Below, piece after piece: positions 7,317 through 16,210 of a stretch of DNA of 64,000 nucleotides (its first letter is position 1; every line of letters begins with the position of its first letter). The position numbers were made by a program, and so were the translations under genes. Source of the DNA: Burkholderiaceae bacterium 26 (GTDB taxonomy: Bacteria > Pseudomonadota > Gammaproteobacteria > Burkholderiales > Burkholderiaceae); NCBI GenBank assembly GCA_000955795.1, contig JYOB01000004.1, forward strand, positions 62,001 to 126,000, in the 5' to 3' direction. The notes beneath the pieces are model-generated. The model was not told where the DNA came from, did not search any database, and saw only the letters and a program-made list of their open reading frames with translations.

Positions 7317-8525
7317 TTACCGGCGCGGCGTGATGGCGGACTGCGCCGACGGCTGATCGGCCGGCGCCATCGGCATCACCTTCTGGCCGGCTTTGAGCAG
7401 GTGCACGCCAGCGGTCACGATGGTCTGGCCGGGCTGAAGCCCGCTTGTCACCAGCAGCACGTTGTCGCGCGGCGCGCCCACCGTCACCGGCACGGGTTTT
7501 ACCGTTTGCGATGCGGCGTCGTACAGCCACACCACGTTCTTGCCTTGATCCTGCAGCAGCGCGCTGATCGGCACGCGCACGCCCATGCCGCCGCTGTCTG
7601 CGCCACCGCCGGGCCGCACAAACGTGGCCACTGCCGTCATGCCGAGCCTCAGTTCCGGCGGCGGATTCGGTACCGAAATCTTCACGGTATACGTGCGCGT
7701 GAGCGGGTCGGCCGACGGAGCAATCTCGCGTACCTTGGCCGGGATACTGCGCGACTGATCGGCCCACAACTTGACACTCACCTCGGGCGATTTGCGCAGC
7801 GTATCGACCTGATCCTCAGGGATGCCAACCACGACTTCCTTCTCGGCCGTCTGCGCCACGCGCACGACCGGCTGGCCGGCGGACACCACCTGCCCGACTT
7901 CGGCGTCGACGCCCGTCACCACGCCATCGGCGTCGGCTTCAAGCGTGGCATATCCGGCTTGATTCACCTGGTTGCGATAGCCGGCCCCGGCTTGCTCGTA
8001 GCGGGCTTGTGCGGCGTCATAGTTGGCTTGATGGCGTTGCTGTTCGGCAGCGCTGATGAAGCCCTTGGCGAACAGCTCGGAATAGCGCTTGAGATCCGCC
8101 GCAGCCAGATCGCGGTCAGTCTTGGCGGCGGACAACTGCGCCTGGGACGATTGCTGGGCGAGGGCTAGGTCGGTCGGGTCCAGCCGCGCGAGCACCTGGC
8201 CTTTCTTGACGGTGGCGCCCACATCTACCAGGCGGGCGACGATCTTGCCCGGCACGCGGAAGCCCAGGCGCGATTCAATGCGTGGGCGTACGTCGCCTGA
8301 GAACTCCGCCGTGCCGGCGCCCTGCTCGCTAGTGACGGTCATGGTGCGCACGGGGCGCACTTCGGGCGCCTTGGGGGCCTCCTTGCTGCATCCGGCCAGC
8401 AGCGCCACGCCAATCAGCAAGGCGGCCGATGTCGTCATCGGCAATGAACGCCTGCGCGGCCGAGACCGCGTGTCGGAGAAACCGGTGGAGTCGGAATGCG
8501 GGTACGGCAAACGCAACGCTGGCAT
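7317..8525 (-). CDS. RND efflux periplasmic adaptor (membrane fusion lipoprotein)
   Basis: The 402-residue product carries a lipoprotein signal (LLIGVALLAGC, lipobox LAGC), then the biotinyl-lipoyl hairpin pattern (RLGFRVPGKIVARLVDVGATVKKGQVLARLD), an alpha-hairpin around residues 125-190 and beta-barrel segments. It links the RND permease to an outer-membrane channel. The start at 8525 gives an unusually long arginine-rich n-region; the ATG at 8438 just before the hydrophobic stretch is an alternative. Transcription probably begins at a TetR-controlled promoter immediately upstream. Confidence 0.9.
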   Translation of the reverse strand: MPALRLPYPHSDSTGFSDTRSRPRRRSLPMTTSAALLIGVALLAGCSKEAPKAPEVRPVRTMTVTSEQGAGTAEFSGDVRPRIESRLGFRVPGKIVARLVDVGATVKKGQVLARLDPTDLALAQQSSQAQLSAAKTDRDLAAADLKRYSELFAKGFISAAEQQRHQANYDAAQARYEQAGAGYRNQVNQAGYATLEADADGVVTGVDAEVGQVVSAGQPVVRVAQTAEKEVVVGIPEDQVDTLRKSPEVSVKLWADQSRSIPAKVREIAPSADPLTRTYTVKISVPNPPPELRLGMTAVATFVRPGGGADSGGMGVRVPISALLQDQGKNVVWLYDAASQTVKPVPVTVGAPRDNVLLVTSGLQPGQTIVTAGVHLLKAGQKVMPMAPADQPSAQSAITPRR

Positions 8526-8544
8526 GACACGCTCTCAGTAAATA

Positions 8545-8587
8545 ACTGACCGGTCAGTAATATACCCACGGCAATGCGCAGGGTCAA
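8545..8587 (-). promoter_or_regulatory. Promoter and TetR-type operator of the RND efflux operon
   Basis: On the minus strand, TTGACC (8582-8587) and TATATT (8559-8564) are separated by 17 bases. Directly downstream of the -10 lies the perfect palindrome ACTGACC-GGTCAGT (8545-8558), covering the predicted start. The TGACCGGTCA core is typical of AcrR/TetR-family repressors of efflux genes. No TetR gene is in this window, so the regulator must be encoded elsewhere. Confidence 0.65.
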
Positions 8588-8711
8588 CGACACGGCCCCG
8601 TCTGATTGACTTTTCGTGGCGAGGGTGTGCGCAAGGCTTTACGGCATGCTGCACTGCAACGCGCTGTAGAATGGCCGCCCTGCTTCAAACCTCACCACGA
8701 CGGCCCTTTCC

Positions 8712-9545
8712 GTGACCCCCGACGATTACTGCGCCGACAAAGCGGCCCCGCCCGGCAGCGACGTGTACTACAGCGTATTGTTTCTGGCACCCGAACGCCG
8801 CCGCGCGACCATCGCCCTGGAAGCCGTGCGCCGTGAGCTGGAAGACGCCGTGCGCGATGCGAGCGATCCGGCGGTCGTGCAATCGAAGCTGCAGTGGTGG
8901 CGGCAAGAACTGGCGCGGCTGTTTGACGGCCGCCCTGAGCACCCTGCGGCCAAGGCATTGCAGCCGCATCTGGCCCGCTACGATATCGGCGCCGTGCATC
9001 TGGGTGAATTACTGGCCGGCGTCGAGGCCGATGCCATGCAGAACCGCTATCTGGATTGGCCCAACCTGCGCCGCCACGGCGATCAAGTGGCTGGCGTGGC
9101 AGGTCGGCTGACGGCTCGCATTGCCGGACAAACGCATGCGCGCACGCTTGAATTCGCGCGGCTGATGGCGCTGGCCGAGCAGCTCGTCCATTTCGTCCGG
9201 AACCTGGGCGAAGACGTGCGCCACAACCGCGTCTACATCCCCGTGGACGAACTGCAGCGCTTCAACGTACCGGCAGCCGATCTGTTCAACCGCCGGTATG
9301 CGGAAGGCTTCAAGCCGTTGATGGTGTTTCAGGCCGAGCGTGCCCGCGCAACGTACAAGGAAGCACTGGCCGCGCTGCCGGCAGAGGATCGCCGCGCCCA
9401 GCGTTCGGCGCTGATTCGCGGCGTGCTGGCTATGCGCCTGCTCGACGAGGTGGAAGCCGACGGCTTTCAGGTGCTCACGCAGCGGACGGACCTGACGCCG
9501 CTGCGCAAGCTGTGGCTGGCCTGGAAGACGCAGATCCGCGCCTGA
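8712..9545 (+). CDS. Squalene/phytoene synthase-family protein (HpnD-like)
   Basis: The 277-residue protein, with a GTG start, belongs to the trans-isoprenyl diphosphate condensing family. It has DVYYSVLFLAPERRRATIALEAVRRELED and the aspartate-rich stretch VHFVRNLGEDVRHNRVYIPVDEL, corresponding to the second DxxxD metal-binding motif. The first motif is degenerate compared with classical DxxxD. HpnD-type enzymes make presqualene diphosphate for hopanoids; no other hopanoid gene is adjacent. It ends only 6 bases from the convergent polygalacturonase gene. Confidence 0.7.
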   Translation: MTPDDYCADKAAPPGSDVYYSVLFLAPERRRATIALEAVRRELEDAVRDASDPAVVQSKLQWWRQELARLFDGRPEHPAAKALQPHLARYDIGAVHLGELLAGVEADAMQNRYLDWPNLRRHGDQVAGVAGRLTARIAGQTHARTLEFARLMALAEQLVHFVRNLGEDVRHNRVYIPVDELQRFNVPAADLFNRRYAEGFKPLMVFQAERARATYKEALAALPAEDRRAQRSALIRGVLAMRLLDEVEADGFQVLTQRTDLTPLRKLWLAWKTQIRA

Positions 9546-9551
9546 CGCGCC

Positions 9552-11705
9552 TTATTGCGAAGCCCAGGTCGTGCCAAAAATGCTCGACTGATCGATCCCC
9601 GGAAAGTCCACGTACGCCTTCGAGCAATCAAGGTACTGGCTCGGATCGATCGACTGCGTTGGGCTGCCCGTCAATGCCACGCGATTTGCCGTCGATGGGA
9701 ACAGCGGCAGGTTCGTGTTGCTGAGCGTCAGGTTGGCGTCCGACGACGTCACCGCAATGCTGGCTGGCGTATCGGCAATCACGTTGGTCAGCGACATCCC
9801 GAGCGGGAATGCCGGCTCGCCATATCCACCGGTGTTCGCTTCAAAGCCCTGCAACTTCACCCCCGCGCTGCCCTGAATGACCACGTTGTTCAGCGAAATA
9901 TCGTGGAAATTCGGATACAGCGGCCCGCCCGACGGCACGGCCTTCGTGCTGTAGTACGGCGTGAACAGCAGCGCGTTCGTCGCATCTCGAATGCAGATGT
10001 TGGCGTATTGGATGTTGCTGACTTCGCCGCCGCGCGCGTAGTCCGATTTGATGCGCAGGCCCTCTTCCGAATTCCAGAACGCGTTGTCGTAGACCTGCAC
10101 GTTCGTCACGCCGGCATTCGTTTCGCTGCCGATCGAGATGCCGTGGCCCCAGTAGATATGGTTGTGCGCGATCACGATGCCGTATTTGCGGTCTGATCGC
10201 ACACCACGGTTGCCATCCACGCCGAACAGGCCCGAGCCGGCCGGCGACGGGTTGGCGCTTCCCTTGAGCGCGATGTCGTCGTCACCGGTGCTGACGTAGT
10301 TGTAGGCAAACACGAAGTTCTTCAGGTAGCCATCAAACGAGATGGGCCCGGCTGATGTTGTCGCGCTGCCGGTCGACAACTTGCCCGAGGTCGCCTTCGA
10401 GGCCGAACCCGGATCAAACGCGTCCGTGTTCTTCACGTTGTCGCGCGTGAACGTCGCACCGGTGTACAGCGGGTTGCCGTTGCCGGCCGGATTCGCAAAC
10501 GCGGCAAGGTTGGGCGTCTGCACCTTCACACCCCAGACAGTGAGGCCATCGACGCCGCTGGGAACGACGTGAAAGTTCGGGCTGTTGCTCAGCGTGACGC
10601 GATACAGCGTGAGGTTCTTCGCATAGTTGAAGACCATCAGGCGGAAGTTCGACTGCGATCCGACGCCCGTCGTGCCGTTGTCGACCATGTTGCCGAGATA
10701 GGCCAGATCCCACCACGTCATGTTGCGCGCCGGCGATTTCGAATCGACCAGCGTGCCGCCGTTGTCGCAAGGCGTACCGTCAGCCGCTACGGCGCCGGTC
10801 TTATACGCGGCATACGTGTTCGAGCAGGTCAGGTCGACCTTCATCAGCGGGTACTTGGCATTCGACGTGACGATTTCTGCGTAGCCTCGGCCATCGATCC
10901 GCCCATCGCCAACAACGGCGGCGTTCACGATATTCGTGCCGGTGATCAGCGCCGTGCAGTTGCTGGAGCTCCCAGCCTTTGTCGCGCTGACGGCCGTGTT
11001 GCCGCAGTACGGCCCTGCCGCGTTGGGCGAATACGCCATGACGTCGCGCGACGCATACAGCGTGACGCCCTTGTCGATCCACAACGTCACCCCCGAGGGC
11101 AATGTCAGCGGGCCGCTGATGAACGCGTTGCCCGGACCGCTCGGGTTCACAACAAGACGCACGGCAAACTTGGACGCGCGGTACTGCGATTTCGCAAGCT
11201 CTTCGCCAGTCGCACCGGCGATGTTGACGTTGGGAACTGCAGCCGTCGTCTGTGCAGCCGTGGCAGTCGCATCCGCCGCGGCGATGGTTGCACCGACTTC
11301 CGCGTCGACCGACGCACCGCACGCATCGAGCGCGGCCTGGATGCGTGCCTGGTCTGGGTTCGCCTTCGCCGTCGTCACTGCAACACCCACGCCAACTGTC
11401 GAGGGATCAGCCTCCGGCGGCAGCGCACCGTCCGGCCGGCTCACGAGTGAATTGCTCGCCTGCAGCGTCGCGCAGACCTGCGCATCGGTCGGCAGCGTTG
11501 GCTCGGGCGGCAGGTTCGCATCGGTGGTTGCCGTGCCGACCTGGAAGACGGCGGCTGCGGGGCTGCCGGTGCCGGCGCCCGATGTGTTCGACGATGTCGC
11601 ATCGCCGCCGCCGCATGCCGCCAGCCCGATTGCCGTTGCAACCAGCATCGCTATCAAGCCAGCCGATTGTCGGCGCCGCTTTTTCATTGTCTGCAATGCA
11701 CTCAC
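9552..11705 (-). CDS. GH28 polygalacturonase-like lipoprotein
   Basis: The 717-residue protein has a basic start, a hydrophobic stretch and lipobox LAAC (Cys31), so it is probably an outer-membrane lipoprotein. A Ser/Thr/Ala-rich region (about 32-160) precedes a right-handed beta-helix. All GH28 signature motifs are visible: NTDAFD (426-431), GDDDIALK (474-481), GHGISIGS (520-527) and RIKS (551-554), giving catalytic aspartates D428, D475 and D476 by homology. GH28 enzymes hydrolyse alpha-1,4-galacturonan in pectin; length and inserts suggest an exo-acting enzyme like those of plant-pathogenic Ralstonia. Two operator-like palindromes surround its promoter. Confidence 0.85.
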   Translation of the reverse strand: MSALQTMKKRRRQSAGLIAMLVATAIGLAACGGGDATSSNTSGAGTGSPAAAVFQVGTATTDANLPPEPTLPTDAQVCATLQASNSLVSRPDGALPPEADPSTVGVGVAVTTAKANPDQARIQAALDACGASVDAEVGATIAAADATATAAQTTAAVPNVNIAGATGEELAKSQYRASKFAVRLVVNPSGPGNAFISGPLTLPSGVTLWIDKGVTLYASRDVMAYSPNAAGPYCGNTAVSATKAGSSSNCTALITGTNIVNAAVVGDGRIDGRGYAEIVTSNAKYPLMKVDLTCSNTYAAYKTGAVAADGTPCDNGGTLVDSKSPARNMTWWDLAYLGNMVDNGTTGVGSQSNFRLMVFNYAKNLTLYRVTLSNSPNFHVVPSGVDGLTVWGVKVQTPNLAAFANPAGNGNPLYTGATFTRDNVKNTDAFDPGSASKATSGKLSTGSATTSAGPISFDGYLKNFVFAYNYVSTGDDDIALKGSANPSPAGSGLFGVDGNRGVRSDRKYGIVIAHNHIYWGHGISIGSETNAGVTNVQVYDNAFWNSEEGLRIKSDYARGGEVSNIQYANICIRDATNALLFTPYYSTKAVPSGGPLYPNFHDISLNNVVIQGSAGVKLQGFEANTGGYGEPAFPLGMSLTNVIADTPASIAVTSSDANLTLSNTNLPLFPSTANRVALTGSPTQSIDPSQYLDCSKAYVDFPGIDQSSIFGTTWASQ

Positions 11706-11757
11706 GAAGATCTCCTCATTGTTTTTGTGGCCGCCAATCTGGTCGACACACGCCTTT

Positions 11758-11798
11758 TTGATATATCAGAATCTATTTATTGATATATCAATGGTCAA
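11758..11798 (-). promoter_or_regulatory. Promoter with two TGATATATCA operators for the GH28 gene
   Basis: On the minus strand TTGACC (11793-11798) is followed, 17 bases on, by TAGATT (11770-11775). The 10-base palindrome TGATATATCA occurs twice, at 11781-11790 between the -35 and -10 and at 11759-11768 over the predicted start, 22 bases (two helical turns) apart. AT-rich dyads of this form are typical of GntR-family regulators of sugar-acid genes, which would fit induction by pectin breakdown products. The regulator is not in the window. Confidence 0.6.
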
Positions 11799-11912
11799 GG
11801 CAGGGTTTTCCCGCGCGTCGCCATGGCAAGCGCGAAACCCCTCAGAGAAGATCGATGGAGTTGGGCGGGCTAAATGCCTGCAGAGGCAAACCACCCGCCC
11901 GAAAGACGTAAA

Positions 11913-13097
11913 TCAGGCTTTGATGAGATCCAGCGGCGCAAACCGGCCAGCCAGTACGGATTGGGAATCCATCCCCCACCAGCGCTCCAGCACCGTGGCG
12001 TAAAGCGAACGGAAATCGACCGACGGGTCGAGATTGCCGCCGCCGTCCAGGCGTTCCAGCACCGGCCCCTGCCCGGCCAGCCCGCCCTTTACGCGGCCAC
12101 CGGCCACGAAATGCGCGGCAGCCGTGCCGTGATCCGTACCGTTGTTCAGGTTCTCACGCGGGCGACGGCCGAACTCGGAATACGTGACGATCAGCGTATC
12201 GTTCCAGCGGCCCAGCTCCGTCAACGCGCTCTTGAGCGAAGCCATGCCCTCACCCAACTGGCGCAGCAAGTTCGCCTGCGTGCCTTGCTGATTGGTATGC
12301 GTATCGAAGCTGCCGAGCGACAGGCACACCACGGCAACATCCGCACCGCCATGGCCTGGCGCCGCCACCACCTGCATCGCCGCCTTGATCGAGTTGCCGA
12401 ACCCGCCGTCGGGAAAGTGTGTCTGGAACGCAAACTTGCCGGATTTTGGACGTAGCCCGTCGGCGGCTTTGACAATGTCCGCCTCGACCTTGAGCACGTG
12501 CGCGAGCGTGGCGTTGCCCATCGCGTGGGAAGGCATCGCGAGCTTGGCTTCGTTGAGGAACGCATCGGGATTGGCCAGCGCGACGGCACGTGCGCCGCCG
12601 TCGAGGGGACCAAGATCCGCGCTGCCGATGATCACGCCGTCGGCGCCGAACGATGGCGGCACGGGCCGCGCGGCAAATGCACGCGTCAACCAGCCTTCGC
12701 GCAGGTATTGATCGGAGCGCGAAGCGGTGTCCCAGATCTCGATCGAGCGAAAGTGCGAGAGATTCGGCTGCGGATACGACAGCCCCTGCACCACCGACAA
12801 TTCACCCGCCTGCCACAGCGGCATCATCGCCTGCAAAGACGGATGCAGGCCGTAACGGTCGTCCAGTTGCAGCACCTGCTCCCGCTTGATGGCGATACGC
12901 GGGCGTAGCGCGTAGTACTGCGCGCTCGTGTACGGCACCACGGTGTTCAGCCCATCGTTGCCGCCCTTGAGTTCAACGAGGATGAGCAGGTTGCCGTAGC
13001 CCTTGCGCTTGTCCTGACCTTGCGCAAAGACAATCCCCGGCACTGCGCCACCCATGCCGAGCATGGCGCCGGCCTTCAGAAAATCGCGACGTTCCAT
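11913..13097 (-). CDS. DUF1501 family exported protein
   Basis: This 394-residue protein begins MERRDFLKAGAML, a twin-arginine signal, and continues with a hydrophobic segment and cleavage-like site (VFAQ). The body reads LLILVELKGGNDGLNTVVPY and SEFGRRPRENLNNGTDHGTA, motifs of the DUF1501/alkaline-phosphatase-like superfamily with aspartate and histidine metal ligands. The biochemical function of the family is not established. It is the last gene of a three-gene operon, 25 bases after the DUF1800 gene, its usual partner. Confidence 0.85.
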   Translation of the reverse strand: MERRDFLKAGAMLGMGGAVPGIVFAQGQDKRKGYGNLLILVELKGGNDGLNTVVPYTSAQYYALRPRIAIKREQVLQLDDRYGLHPSLQAMMPLWQAGELSVVQGLSYPQPNLSHFRSIEIWDTASRSDQYLREGWLTRAFAARPVPPSFGADGVIIGSADLGPLDGGARAVALANPDAFLNEAKLAMPSHAMGNATLAHVLKVEADIVKAADGLRPKSGKFAFQTHFPDGGFGNSIKAAMQVVAAPGHGGADVAVVCLSLGSFDTHTNQQGTQANLLRQLGEGMASLKSALTELGRWNDTLIVTYSEFGRRPRENLNNGTDHGTAAAHFVAGGRVKGGLAGQGPVLERLDGGGNLDPSVDFRSLYATVLERWWGMDSQSVLAGRFAPLDLIKA

Positions 13098-13122
13098 GAT
13101 GTGTGCTCCTGCGGTGGTGGCG

Positions 13123-14748
13123 TTACTTCAACTGGTAAGCCGGGTCCATCATCAGCGTGCGCAGGTACGCCGTACCGGCCAGCTTGACGGGAATGGGCGC
13201 GGTCGGCTCGATCGGCAACACCGCACGCTGGATCGAGATGCGCGGTGCCAGTTGCGGCGGGTCGTCTCCGTCCGCACCGAACTGCGCCAGCCACTTGTCC
13301 GAGTTGAACGACACCATCGTCTGCGACTGCGCCAGCTTGAAGCGGCCTTCCCGCCCCATGCCCTTGAGCGCCTGACCCAGGCCCTGCACGGAGCCGCCCT
13401 GCTTCAGGTCTTCGCGCATGGCAGCCATCATCATGCCGGGCCTCTGCTGTTGCGCCTGTTGCTTGGCCGGCGGCGGTTTCATCTCGGTCGAGCGGAATAG
13501 TTGATCGAGAAACTGCTTGCGCCCCAGCAGCGTGTTCGAGTTGATCCAAGCATCGCCGCCGGGCCAGCCCTTGACGTTGGGCGGTGCCAACAGGTTCTGC
13601 CCGAGCTGCGCAGACTTGATCGCGAACGGCGTCGGGTCGGTGTACTGCACGTTGAACTGCTTGAGCGTGCCGACGATCATCTCCACCGGCGACTTCACCA
13701 GCGTCGCGTGCGATTGCGGCGCCCAAAGCGCCGGCGTCAAGAACAGCTCGCGCAACGCCACCTTGATGTCGTAACCGTTTGCCCGGAACGCATCGGCCAC
13801 GCGCTGCGCCTGTGCCGCGTCCACGTCTGGCGAAACGAACTCATGCCACAGCTTGGTAACGATGAAGTTGGCCGTCTCCGGGCGAGACAGCAGGATGTCG
13901 AGCATCTGGTCGCCATCGTAATCGCCGCTCTGGCCAAACACCGTCTTCACGCCCGTGTCGTGAATCTGCGGCCGCCAGACGTAGGCGAAATCGTGCTCGC
14001 GGTCGATGCTCCAGCCTGTATAGGTGCGCGCGGCCTCTTTGATGTCCTGCTCGGTGTAATGGCCCTCACCAAGCGTGAACAGCTCCATCACCTCACGTGC
14101 GAAATTCTCGTTCGGCTTGCCCTTGCGGCTTTCGGCGCCGTCCAGGTAAATCAACATCGCCGGGTCTTTGCCGATGGCGTGCAGCATCGTGCCGAAGTTG
14201 CCCACGGCGTTCTGGCGCAGCAGCACGTTCTGCCGATACATCAACTGCGCGAACGGCACCTTCTGCGAACTGGAAACGAAATGGTTGTGCCAGAACAGCG
14301 TCATGCGCTCGGTCAGCGGTGACGGCGTCTTGATCATCTCGCCCATCCACCACGCGCGCAGTTCCAGCTCATGCGCAGCGTTCTTCTGGCGTGCCGCCTT
14401 GCGGGCGTCTTCGTCCGGCAGTTTGTTGTACGGGATGATCGGATCGTTCACCCAAGCTGGCGGCGCCTGCGTGGCAACGGTGCCCGTTTGAGCAAGAACG
14501 CGGTCGACAGCTTCGCGGTGCGTGAGCCCGGCGTAGGCGTCGAGTTCACTCTCCGAAGGCGCAAAGCCGATGCGGGTGAGGAAATAGCGCGCATCGTCGC
14601 GGTCCAGGCGCTGCTCATCGGCGGCGGACACCTTGGCTTGCGTGGTATGGCGATGCGGCTTGTCCTGCGTTGCCGCATGCGCAGTCTGCAGTGAAAGCGC
14701 GCCGGCGGCTGCCAGCGCCAAGAAGATCGTGGTGCTACGGATTCGCAT
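13123..14748 (-). CDS. DUF1800 family exported protein
   Basis: The 541-residue protein has a Sec-type signal peptide (IFLALAAAGALSLQTAHA) and the DUF1800 core: RDDARYFLTRIGFAPSESEL, then MTLFWHNHFVSS and NENFAREVMELFTLGEGHYTEQDIKEAARTYTGW. The family is found next to DUF1501 in many bacteria, and the two are thought to act together in the periplasm or on the surface; the role is unknown. It is flanked by a small Gly/Arg-rich protein gene upstream and the DUF1501 gene downstream, all on the minus strand. Confidence 0.85.
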   Translation of the reverse strand: MRIRSTTIFLALAAAGALSLQTAHAATQDKPHRHTTQAKVSAADEQRLDRDDARYFLTRIGFAPSESELDAYAGLTHREAVDRVLAQTGTVATQAPPAWVNDPIIPYNKLPDEDARKAARQKNAAHELELRAWWMGEMIKTPSPLTERMTLFWHNHFVSSSQKVPFAQLMYRQNVLLRQNAVGNFGTMLHAIGKDPAMLIYLDGAESRKGKPNENFAREVMELFTLGEGHYTEQDIKEAARTYTGWSIDREHDFAYVWRPQIHDTGVKTVFGQSGDYDGDQMLDILLSRPETANFIVTKLWHEFVSPDVDAAQAQRVADAFRANGYDIKVALRELFLTPALWAPQSHATLVKSPVEMIVGTLKQFNVQYTDPTPFAIKSAQLGQNLLAPPNVKGWPGGDAWINSNTLLGRKQFLDQLFRSTEMKPPPAKQQAQQQRPGMMMAAMREDLKQGGSVQGLGQALKGMGREGRFKLAQSQTMVSFNSDKWLAQFGADGDDPPQLAPRISIQRAVLPIEPTAPIPVKLAGTAYLRTLMMDPAYQLK

Positions 14749-14817
14749 GTCGGTCCCCCGAAACGACCCTACTGCCTCGCCGGGACAGCGACTCGCGCGC
14801 CTTTCCTCGGCCCTTAC

Positions 14818-15162
14818 CTAGCCGCCACGGTGGTAGATATCCCGCGTGACGTCATAGATGTTCTGACGCAATTGCTTGCGCTCCTCGGGAGACAGCTTGC
14901 GTTGCGGAGCCCCACGATCGGCATTCTCTCCACGGCGGTTTTCCATCGCAGCGGCGCGGCGGCTACGTTCCTCGCCCCCGCGGCCGCGCGCCGAACCCTG
15001 TCCACCCTTCTTATCAGGCGCGCCGGCGTGCATCGCATGCCCGCCGCCGAAGAAGCCGCCGAATCCGCCAAAGCCACCGCGTTCACCACGCGCGTGCGCC
15101 TGCGAGCCGGCCGCACAGAGGGCAAGAACACAGGTCAACAGCGCCGCGCGCCGTCGAGACAT
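14818..15162 (-). CDS. Small exported Gly/Arg-rich protein, first gene of the DUF1800/DUF1501 operon
   Basis: Starting at the ATG at 15162 (MSRRRAALLTCVLALCAAG) gives 114 residues with a clear signal peptide ending SQAHA. The mature part is a low-complexity segment GGFGGFGGFFGGGHAMHAG, then an Arg/Glu/Lys-rich helix, and ends QLRQNIYDVTRDIYHRGG. The open frame extends much further upstream, but those codons are not signal-like. The gene lies 69 bases before the DUF1800 gene. Function unknown; the C-terminal charged helix could be a chaperone or adaptor for the exported pair. Confidence 0.6.
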   Translation of the reverse strand: MSRRRAALLTCVLALCAAGSQAHARGERGGFGGFGGFFGGGHAMHAGAPDKKGGQGSARGRGGEERSRRAAAMENRRGENADRGAPQRKLSPEERKQLRQNIYDVTRDIYHRGG

Positions 15163-15454
15163 CACCGAGCGTTTCGAAAAAGGAAGTTGAGAAGCCACGT
15201 CTTTGTTGCTGGAAACCGATGCGCCATGCATCATTGCGCGACAATCGATAACAGGCAACCGCATTGCACGCCAGTCCCCTCCGCGGGGGTCGACAGACCC
15301 CAGACCGTTGCGAGGAACTGCCAGAGCAGTGTAGCTGCGCGTCCTACAGACTGTTCGCGTGACTCGGTAAATAATGTAACCGTCTGTTTCAATTGGGCTT
15401 TTACTGCCTTCTGTTGTCCATTGGGCCCATGTTTTTGTCGTTACCATTAGCGCC

Positions 15455-16177
15455 ATGGAAAATTCCGGTCAAAAGATTCTCGTCGTCGACGACGACCCCC
15501 GCCTGCGCGATCTGCTGCGCCGCTACCTCGGGGAACAGGGCTTCACCGTGCTGGTGGCAGAAAACGCCACGGCCATGAACAAACTCTGGCTGCGCGAGCG
15601 CTTCGATCTGCTCGTGCTCGACCTGATGATGCCGGGTGAAGACGGCCTGTCGATCTGCCGTCGCCTGCGCGGCGCAAACGATCAGACGCCGATCATCATG
15701 CTCACCGCCAAGGGCGAAGACGTCGACCGCATTGTCGGCCTCGAAATGGGCGCGGACGATTACCTGCCCAAGCCATTCAACCCCCGTGAGCTGATCGCGC
15801 GCATCCACGCCGTGTTGCGCCGCCGCGGTCCGGCGGAGATTCCCGGTGCGCCGTCTGAGACGCCTGAAACCTTCGCCTTTGGCGATTTCGTGCTCAACCT
15901 GGCCACGCGCACGCTCAAGAAAAACGACGAAGAGATCACCCTCACAACGGGTGAATTCTCCGTGCTGAAGGTGTTTGCACGCCATCCGCGCCAACCCCTA
16001 TCGCGCGAAAAGCTGATGGAAATGGCGCGCGGCCGTGAATACGAAGTGTTCGACCGCAGCCTGGACGTGCAGATTTCGCGCCTGCGCAAGCTGATCGAAC
16101 CGGACGCCAGCAACCCCCGCTTCATCCAAACCGTGTGGGGCCTGGGCTACGTGTTCATTCCCGACGGCGCCAAGTAA
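15455..16177 (+). CDS. ompR: OmpR-type response regulator
   Basis: The 240-residue protein has a receiver domain (acidic pocket D12-D14, phosphorylation site D56 in LLVLDLMMPGEDG, K near 108 in PKPF) and a C-terminal winged helix (about 140-235, ending FIQTVWGLGYVFIPD). It is followed after 33 bases by the cognate histidine kinase. In this group the pair responds to osmotic or envelope conditions and controls porins and surface functions. The divergent DUF1800/DUF1501 operon shares its 292-base upstream region, which contains a small GGGGTC/GACCCC hairpin at 15286-15301. Confidence 0.9.
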   Translation: MENSGQKILVVDDDPRLRDLLRRYLGEQGFTVLVAENATAMNKLWLRERFDLLVLDLMMPGEDGLSICRRLRGANDQTPIIMLTAKGEDVDRIVGLEMGADDYLPKPFNPRELIARIHAVLRRRGPAEIPGAPSETPETFAFGDFVLNLATRTLKKNDEEITLTTGEFSVLKVFARHPRQPLSREKLMEMARGREYEVFDRSLDVQISRLRKLIEPDASNPRFIQTVWGLGYVFIPDGAK

Positions 16178-16210
16178 GCATCCGAGCAACCCTTCTTTTC
16201 CGCATCCGAC

